A stretch of DNA of 55,228 bases from an uncultured Dorea sp. Lineage in GTDB: Bacteria > Bacillota > Clostridia > Lachnospirales > Lachnospiraceae. Shown here piece after piece: positions 50,705 to 55,228 of the stretch; positions within the stretch are counted from its first letter, which is position 1, and each line of letters begins with the position of its first letter. The DNA is taken from NCBI GenBank assembly GCA_910584615.1, contig CAJUAM010000023.1:1-55228 (forward strand). The letters are read 5' to 3'. The translations under genes were made by a program, and so were the position numbers. Below the pieces are notes generated by a model. It was not told where the DNA came from. It saw only the letters and a program-made list of their open reading frames with translations, and searched no databases.

Positions 50705-51775
50705 ATGTGGATAAAAGACGGATCAATATTAGAGATTCATGGCGGAGATATATATAGGAATGAGCAGGTAGAGATTGATTTTTCGGTAAATGTGAACCCG
50801 CTTGGGCCTCCTATTAAAGTAACAGAGACAATACGGACTAAAGCAGGCCGGATTTCTTGTTATCCGGATATGCATTGCGCTCAGCTTGTCAAATCGCTTG
50901 GCAGGTTTGAAAATGTTCCGGAAGAGTTCCTGATTTGTGCAAATGGGGCGGCGGAAATTATTTTTAGCGCGGTACTTGCTGTAAAGCCAAAGAAAGCGCT
51001 GCTTCTTTCTCCTGCTTTTTCAGAATATGAACGTGCCTTAAAGCTTGCGGGCGCAAATGTGTCTTTCTATGAATTGAGAGAAGAAGAGCAGTTTCAGGTC
51101 AAAGAAGAGATTATCGATCATATTACGCCGGACATAGACATGGTGTTTATCTGTAATCCGAATAATCCTACGGGTCAGTGTATCACGGCAGATCTGGCAG
51201 AAGATATAGCAAAGAAATGTGAGGAGTCAGAATGCTTTCTTGTGATAGATGAATGCTTTATAGATTTTCTCGATCAACCGAAAGGATATGAGATGAAGGA
51301 AAAGCTTTCTGGATTTCATAATCTCCTGATCATAAAGGCGCTTACGAAGCTTTTTTGTATGCCGGGTCTGAGGCTTGGATATGGTATGTGCAGTGACAGA
51401 GAGTTTCTCTCAAGGATGCGTGCCGCCCTGCAGTCATGGAACGTATCTGTATTGGCGCAGGAGGGCGGCATAGCGGCGGTTGAAGACTGCATGGACTATA
51501 TGGAGGAGACAAAGGTGCTTATCCGGAAAGAGAGAAGGTATCTGACAGAAGAACTTAAGAAACTTGGGTTTCAGATTTATGGTTCTCTGGCAAATTATAT
51601 CTTTTTTAAGGATTTACTGTGCAGGGAAAGAAGTCTATATAATGAAGCCCTTGCCGCGGGATTTCTGATCCGGGACTGCTCGGATTACAGGGGGCTTTCT
51701 TTTGGGTATTACCGGATTGCGGTGAGAACACATGCGGAAAATGAAAGGATTATCACATGGCTAAGACAATTATGA
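50705..51775 (+). CDS. cobD: L-threonine-O-3-phosphate decarboxylase-like aminotransferase (CobD)
   Basis: 356-residue fold-type I PLP enzyme of the CobD/HisC group. IHGGDIYRN at the N-terminus and DFSVNVNPLGPP are CobD-type. FICNPNNPTGQ, VIDECFIDF and IKALTKLFCMPGLRLGYG (with the Schiff-base lysine) are shared with HisC. It would make (R)-1-amino-2-propanol phosphate for the cobalamin lower loop. The end overlaps the cbiP start by 19 bases, which supports the cobalamin role over histidine synthesis. Confidence 0.88.
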   Translation: MWIKDGSILEIHGGDIYRNEQVEIDFSVNVNPLGPPIKVTETIRTKAGRISCYPDMHCAQLVKSLGRFENVPEEFLICANGAAEIIFSAVLAVKPKKALLLSPAFSEYERALKLAGANVSFYELREEEQFQVKEEIIDHITPDIDMVFICNPNNPTGQCITADLAEDIAKKCEESECFLVIDECFIDFLDQPKGYEMKEKLSGFHNLLIIKALTKLFCMPGLRLGYGMCSDREFLSRMRAALQSWNVSVLAQEGGIAAVEDCMDYMEETKVLIRKERRYLTEELKKLGFQIYGSLANYIFFKDLLCRERSLYNEALAAGFLIRDCSDYRGLSFGYYRIAVRTHAENERIITWLRQL

Positions 51776-53262
51776 TCCAGGGAACCATGTCGGGGGCGGG
51801 AAAAAGTTTTCTATGTGCGGGATTGTGCCGGATCTTTCGGCAGGACGGATATAAGACAGCGCCCTTTAAATCACAGAACATGGCGCTGAATTCATTTATC
51901 ACCAGAGACGGCCTTGAGATCGGCAGGGCGCAGGCAGTACAGGCAGAGGCGGCAAGGATCGAACCGGCAGCAGAGATGAACCCGATCTTGTTAAAGCCTA
52001 CAAACGATACAGGCTCGCAGGTGATCGTAAACGGCGAAGTTTTTGGAAATATGAGCGCGCGCGAATATTTTGCGTATAAAAAGAAGCTGGTGCCGGATAT
52101 CATGAAGGCATTTAAAAAGCTGGATGAAAAGTATGATATTATCGTGATAGAAGGAGCAGGAAGTCCGGCAGAGATCAATCTGAAATCAGAAGATATCGTA
52201 AATATGGGACTTGCCAGACTTTTGGATGCCCCTGTGCTGCTGGCGGGAGATATTGACAGAGGAGGTGTGTTCGCGCAGCTTTTAGGTACAGTCATGCTTC
52301 TTGAGCAGGAAGAAAAGGCGCGGATCAAAGGGCTGATCGTTAACAAATTCCGCGGGGATAAGACGATTCTCAATCCGGGCATTACCATGCTTGAGGAGAG
52401 AGGAGGGATTCCCGTTGTAGGTGTTACACCGTATCTACCAGTGCAGATTGAGGAAGAAGACAGTCTGACAGAGAGATTTTTAGGGGGAAGGACAGGAAAA
52501 AGCCATGCGCAGATAGATATTGCAGTTATTTTAATGCCGAGGATCTCTAACTTTACGGATTTTATGCTTCTTGAAAATTGCAGTGAAGTTTCTCTGCGGT
52601 ATGTAAGGAGAGTATCAGACCTTAAAAGACCGGATATGATCATTCTTCCGGGAACGAAAAATACGATGGGAGATCTTCTGTGGATGCGAAAGAGCGGGAT
52701 TGAGGCGGCTGTTTTGAAGGCGGCAGAAGATGGCACGGTCATATTTGGCATCTGCGGCGGTTATCAAATGCTCGGGGAAGTCCTTTGTGATCCTCTGGAA
52801 GTGGAAAATGGAGGAACTGTGCGGGGGATGGGGCTGCTCCCTATAGAGACGGTATTTACCAGGGAGAAGACACGGACCAGAGTGGAAGGGACATTTGCTG
52901 CCATAGAAGGGACGCTTGGGAGTCTTACAGGGAGTTCTTTTGAAGGATATGAAATCCACATGGGAGAGACAAAAAGCGCATATAAAGGTATGGCAGAGAT
53001 CACTGACACCGTTTCCGGAAGGAAAAGCTGTGACGGGTTGTCTAAAGGGAATATATACGGTACTTATGTGCACGGGATTTTTGACAAGGATGAGGTGGCG
53101 GATAAGATCATCGAAAGTCTGGCAAATAGGAAAGGGATTCAGATTACAAAAAGGAAGGGCATGGATTTTAAAGAATTCAGAGAAATGCAGTATGACATCC
53201 TGGCATCAGGGTTAAGAGAGCATATGGATATGAAGATGATCTATGAGATCATGGGATTGTGA
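51757..53262 (+). CDS. cbiP: Cobyric acid synthase
   Basis: Glutamine- and ATP-dependent amidation of adenosylcobyrinic a,c-diamide to cobyric acid. 501 residues. The N-terminal P-loop-like MIQGTMSGAGKSFLCAGL and FKSQNMALNSFIT, then IEGAGSPAEINL and DIDRGGVFAQLLGT, are CbiP/CobQ signatures. The C-terminal triad-type amidotransferase has GICGGYQMLG (nucleophile Cys) and YGTYVHGIFD. Start inside cobD after AAAGGA; translationally coupled. Confidence 0.95.
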   Translation: MAKTIMIQGTMSGAGKSFLCAGLCRIFRQDGYKTAPFKSQNMALNSFITRDGLEIGRAQAVQAEAARIEPAAEMNPILLKPTNDTGSQVIVNGEVFGNMSAREYFAYKKKLVPDIMKAFKKLDEKYDIIVIEGAGSPAEINLKSEDIVNMGLARLLDAPVLLAGDIDRGGVFAQLLGTVMLLEQEEKARIKGLIVNKFRGDKTILNPGITMLEERGGIPVVGVTPYLPVQIEEEDSLTERFLGGRTGKSHAQIDIAVILMPRISNFTDFMLLENCSEVSLRYVRRVSDLKRPDMIILPGTKNTMGDLLWMRKSGIEAAVLKAAEDGTVIFGICGGYQMLGEVLCDPLEVENGGTVRGMGLLPIETVFTREKTRTRVEGTFAAIEGTLGSLTGSSFEGYEIHMGETKSAYKGMAEITDTVSGRKSCDGLSKGNIYGTYVHGIFDKDEVADKIIESLANRKGIQITKRKGMDFKEFREMQYDILASGLREHMDMKMIYEIMGL

Positions 53263-53312
53263 GATGGCTGAGATGCGGCCATAGAAGCTGCCGAAAAGGA
53301 GATGGACAAAAA

Positions 53313-53948
53313 GTGAAAGAGGAGATAGAAAAAGTTTCCCCTAAAGAGATAGAAAAAAGAAGTTTTGAGATCATTACACAAGAGTTAGAGGAGCAAGGAA
53401 TTGTGCTGACAGGGATTGAAGCGCCGGTCATCAAGCGCTGTATCCATACAAGCGCTGATTTTGATTATGCGAAAAATCTGCTGTTTTCCGAAAGAGCTGT
53501 AGAAAAAGCACTTCAGGCTCTTAGAGAAGGCGCCTGCATAGTGACGGATACGCAGATGGCGTATTCTGGCATCAATAAAAAACGTCTGTCAGAATACGGC
53601 GGGGAAGTGTACTGTTTTATGTCCGATGAGGATGTGGCAGAGAAGGCGATTCGGGAAAAAACAACACGGGCAGCGGCAAGTATGGAAAAGGCATGTCTGC
53701 TGGACAAAGAACTGATCTTTGCCATCGGAAATGCGCCGACAGCACTCATACGTCTGTGTGAACTGATCCGTGAGGGCAGGATCAGTCCCAGACTGGTGAT
53801 CGCAGTTCCTGTGGGATTTGTGAATGTGATCTCGTCTAAAGAAATGGTTCTGACACTTGAAAGTGTGCCGTATATTATATCACAGGGAAGAAAAGGCGGG
53901 AGTAATATCGCGGCATGTATCTGCAACGCATTGATCTATCAGTTATAA
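53313..53948 (+). CDS. cbiC: Precorrin-8X / cobalt-precorrin-8 methylmutase
   Basis: Moves the C-11 methyl to C-12 in the corrin ring. 211 residues with PKEIEKRSFEII, RCIHTSADFDYA (catalytic His), IVTDTQMAYSGI, and IGNAPTALIRLCELI, ending with VGFVNVISSKE and GRKGGSNIAA. The GTG at 53313 is chosen: AAGGAG precedes it and the length fits the family. A longer frame to 53259 starts with an unrelated sequence. It follows cbiP by 50 bases and overlaps the next gene by 34 bases. Confidence 0.94.
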   Translation: MKEEIEKVSPKEIEKRSFEIITQELEEQGIVLTGIEAPVIKRCIHTSADFDYAKNLLFSERAVEKALQALREGACIVTDTQMAYSGINKKRLSEYGGEVYCFMSDEDVAEKAIREKTTRAAASMEKACLLDKELIFAIGNAPTALIRLCELIREGRISPRLVIAVPVGFVNVISSKEMVLTLESVPYIISQGRKGGSNIAACICNALIYQL

Positions 53949-54868
53949 AAAGAGAAGGATACTGGGATGAAGCGGCGCTTGATATCTGTGAGAAAGAATC
54001 AGGCAGGCTGCAGGAGGCAAGATGGATCGGCTCTGATCTTTACCGGCAGATGTATGCGGCAAGCCGTTACAGTGCTCTGGCAAAGGCTGTGCTTCCCATC
54101 CGGCAGATGGGAGGGATCATTGATGAACATAGGATGCTGCAGCTTACAAGGCTTGAGTACCAGACAGACGCGCATACTGGAAGGATAACCGGTATGGCAT
54201 CAAAGAATAACGGTTATTGCTTTTATGAGGAGATGGAGCCTGACAGCTTATTTTTAGAGGAATATGCCCGTACAGTGATAGAAGCTTTCGGCAGAAAGGG
54301 GCTTGACAATGTGTACGTTCACCAGTTCCGCATGTATATAGATTTTCACAATATCAGTTATATCCGAAGGCAGTATGAAGGAAGCTGTGACATAAAGAAG
54401 CTTAAAGCATACGCAAAGGCAGCAAAGCGGCCTTTAGATTACAGTTCAAGCTCAAGACTTCATAACCGTAAGCTTCGAAAAGATCTGGGAAAATATGAAA
54501 GGCAGATGAATGATAAAGTAAAAAGCAAGAATGGGTTGTCGGAATTTATCATACGGATGAGAAAAGATCAATATGGGATTGCAGGGCAGTTTGTGACACA
54601 GTGGGATTATCTTAGGTTGGATCAGAAAACAGGAAGGATCGACAGTGACCCAAAGAACTATACGATAGAGGAATATAAGCCCATCGTAGAAACTGAATCC
54701 TTTAATTATTGCAGAAATGACAGGGTCAGAGTGAATGGAATGACAAAGCTCCATACGCTTCTGGATGTAAAGCCTGCCAACAGTCAGACTGGATATGAAA
54801 ATGACCTGAAAAAAGAAGGGAAAAAATATTGGGCGGCAGATAAAGTATATAAGGAAAAATACCGGTGA
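53915..54868 (+). CDS. Unrecognised protein overlapping cbiC
   Basis: 317 residues, not recognised. Soluble, no signal peptide or membrane helix. Aromatic- and arginine-rich, with LYRQMYAASRYSALA, RLEYQTDAHTG, HQFRMYIDFHNISYIRRQY and FVTQWDYLRLDQKTG. The C-terminal third is basic. The ATG at 53915 lies in the last codons of cbiC (34-base overlap) with GGGAG 12 to 16 bases upstream, so coupling to cbiC is likely. It is the last gene before a strong terminator. A cobalamin link is suggested only by position. Confidence 0.75.
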   Translation: MYLQRIDLSVIKREGYWDEAALDICEKESGRLQEARWIGSDLYRQMYAASRYSALAKAVLPIRQMGGIIDEHRMLQLTRLEYQTDAHTGRITGMASKNNGYCFYEEMEPDSLFLEEYARTVIEAFGRKGLDNVYVHQFRMYIDFHNISYIRRQYEGSCDIKKLKAYAKAAKRPLDYSSSSRLHNRKLRKDLGKYERQMNDKVKSKNGLSEFIIRMRKDQYGIAGQFVTQWDYLRLDQKTGRIDSDPKNYTIEEYKPIVETESFNYCRNDRVRVNGMTKLHTLLDVKPANSQTGYENDLKKEGKKYWAADKVYKEKYR

Positions 54869-54898
54869 CAGGATATCGAAAAAGGTATCCTGTTTTTT
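54868..54898 (+). terminator. Terminator of the cobalamin operon
   Basis: ACAGGATA / TATCCTGT arms around a 10-base loop, followed by a six-T run. Confidence 0.9.
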
Positions 54899-54987
54899 CA
54901 TGCAGATAAAACGAGATTATTTTCTTTCCACCTTAATCTTATCATATCAATTTTATGAATACAAGACTATTAGTACAGTCTGACGTA

Positions 54988-55005
54988 TGCTAGACTAATC
55001 TAGCA
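54988..55005. promoter_or_regulatory. Palindrome upstream of the helD-like fragment
   Basis: TGCTAGA-CTAA-TCTAGCA, perfect 7-base arms, about 45 bases before the start codon. A second imperfect pair, AGACT/AGTCT, lies at 54964-54981. Possible operator; no clear -35/-10 pair was identified in 54899-55051. Confidence 0.4.
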
Positions 55006-55051
55006 GCATTTCAGTAAAAACGGTCTTTTGTTTTTGACAAGGGGGAATAGT

Positions 55052-55192
55052 ATGGAAAATAAGCAGCAGGAAAGAGAATACGAAGAAAAAAGATTAAAGC
55101 GGACCATATCTTTAGCTGAGGAACAGCTAAAACAGGCAAAATGGGCGGCGGAAAAAAAGAAAGCCGAGATTGTTCGGGAGTTTGACAGTTGA
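55052..55192 (+). pseudogene. N-terminal fragment of a HelD-like (UvrD/Rep-family) ATPase
   Basis: 46 residues starting MENKQQEREYEEKRLK and continuing TISLAEEQLKQAK and AAEKKKAEIV, a charged coiled coil. It resembles the N-terminal arm of clostridial HelD, the RNA polymerase-recycling ATPase of about 700 residues. After this the frame changes to REFDS and stops at 55192. A strong ribosome site (GGGGGA) precedes the start. The gene therefore appears interrupted near 55175, or frameshifted, with the rest outside the window. Short length limits certainty. Confidence 0.5.
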
Positions 55193-55228
55193 ATACTAGA
55201 TAAATACCTTGTAGGTCGCATAAAACCT

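Noticed and set aside
50705..51775. Histidinol-phosphate aminotransferase (HisC) as identity of the PLP enzyme
   Set aside because: The HGGDIYR start and the overlap with cbiP favour CobD; no other histidine genes are nearby.
53967..54188. 73-codon frame with a good AGAGAAGGA ribosome-like site
   Set aside because: It lies entirely inside the 317-residue gene in another frame and encodes nothing recognisable; the match to a ribosome site is probably chance.

Overview
The window reads as chromosome of a Gram-positive anaerobe of the Lachnospiraceae type (Dorea / Clostridium scindens / Blautia-like). This is inferred from strong AGGAGG ribosome-binding sites, TTGACA-17-TATAAT promoters, a leucine T-box leader, TrkH/KtrB potassium uptake, YesM/YesN two-component regulation, anaerobic cobalamin and molybdenum cofactor genes and ferredoxin-type aldo/keto reductases. 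No rRNA, tRNA, CRISPR array or complete insertion sequence was seen. Most genes lie on the + strand in short operons.

Layout. 0-10.2 kb: cobalt importer component CbiM (- strand), then tetrapyrrole genes for siroheme/B12 (precorrin-2 dehydrogenase, hemC, a cobA-hemD fusion, hemB) interrupted by an AlkD-like repair protein, a membrane-anchored HTH regulator, a peptidase E-RsmH fusion and a hotdog thioesterase; a threonine-aldolase-like enzyme closes the run. 10.2-11.7 kb: an A+T-rich minus-strand pair, a Panacea-domain (DUF4065/SocA-like) putative antitoxin and a four-helix membrane protein, with a promoter and a LexA-box-like palindrome. 11.7-14.1 kb: aroA and tyrA, translationally coupled. 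14.4-22.5 kb: an EF-G-like GTPase, TrkA-TrkH, an unrecognised membrane protein, an AEC permease and a small P-loop protein. 22.6-27.6 kb: T-box-leuS, then KtrB-KtrA.

27.6-39.8 kb is a carbohydrate locus: a YesN-like response regulator, a YesM-like kinase with almost no extracellular sensor, a degenerate double ABC-ATPase, then an RbsBAC-type importer (an attenuator-like terminator separates the binding protein from the ATPase), a TIM-barrel epimerase, a SIS-domain isomerase, a single-chain DhaK-DhaL kinase and a Gfo/Idh/MocA oxidoreductase. Together they look like a complete import, isomerisation and phosphorylation route for a short-chain or branched ketose whose identity the sequence does not give. 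40.0-43.0 kb carries molybdenum cofactor genes (MoeA-like, moaA, a MOSC-MogA fusion), followed by an AraC regulator.

43.9-45.2 kb is an A+T-rich patch. It holds an apparent type I toxin-antitoxin locus (30-residue hydrophobic peptide, convergent antisense RNA, Shine-Dalgarno-sequestering hairpin), a 5'-truncated DUF5677-like gene and a small unknown reading frame. 45.3-48.3 kb: an L-fucose-isomerase-family protein and a xylulokinase-like FGGY kinase. 48.4-50.7 kb: a GNAT acetyltransferase and a MarR regulator, divergent from a ferredoxin-type aldo/keto reductase, with two palindromic operators. 50.7-54.9 kb: cobalamin genes cobD-like, cbiP and cbiC, then an unrecognised overlapping gene. The window ends in a 46-residue frame that looks like the broken N-terminus of a HelD-type ATPase.

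The most interesting items are the Panacea-membrane protein pair under a possible SOS box, the unannotated type I toxin-antitoxin locus, the ATPase-dead RbsA-like protein coupled to a sensor kinase, and the peptidase E-RsmH fusion. All functional assignments come from reading the sequence; no database search was run.
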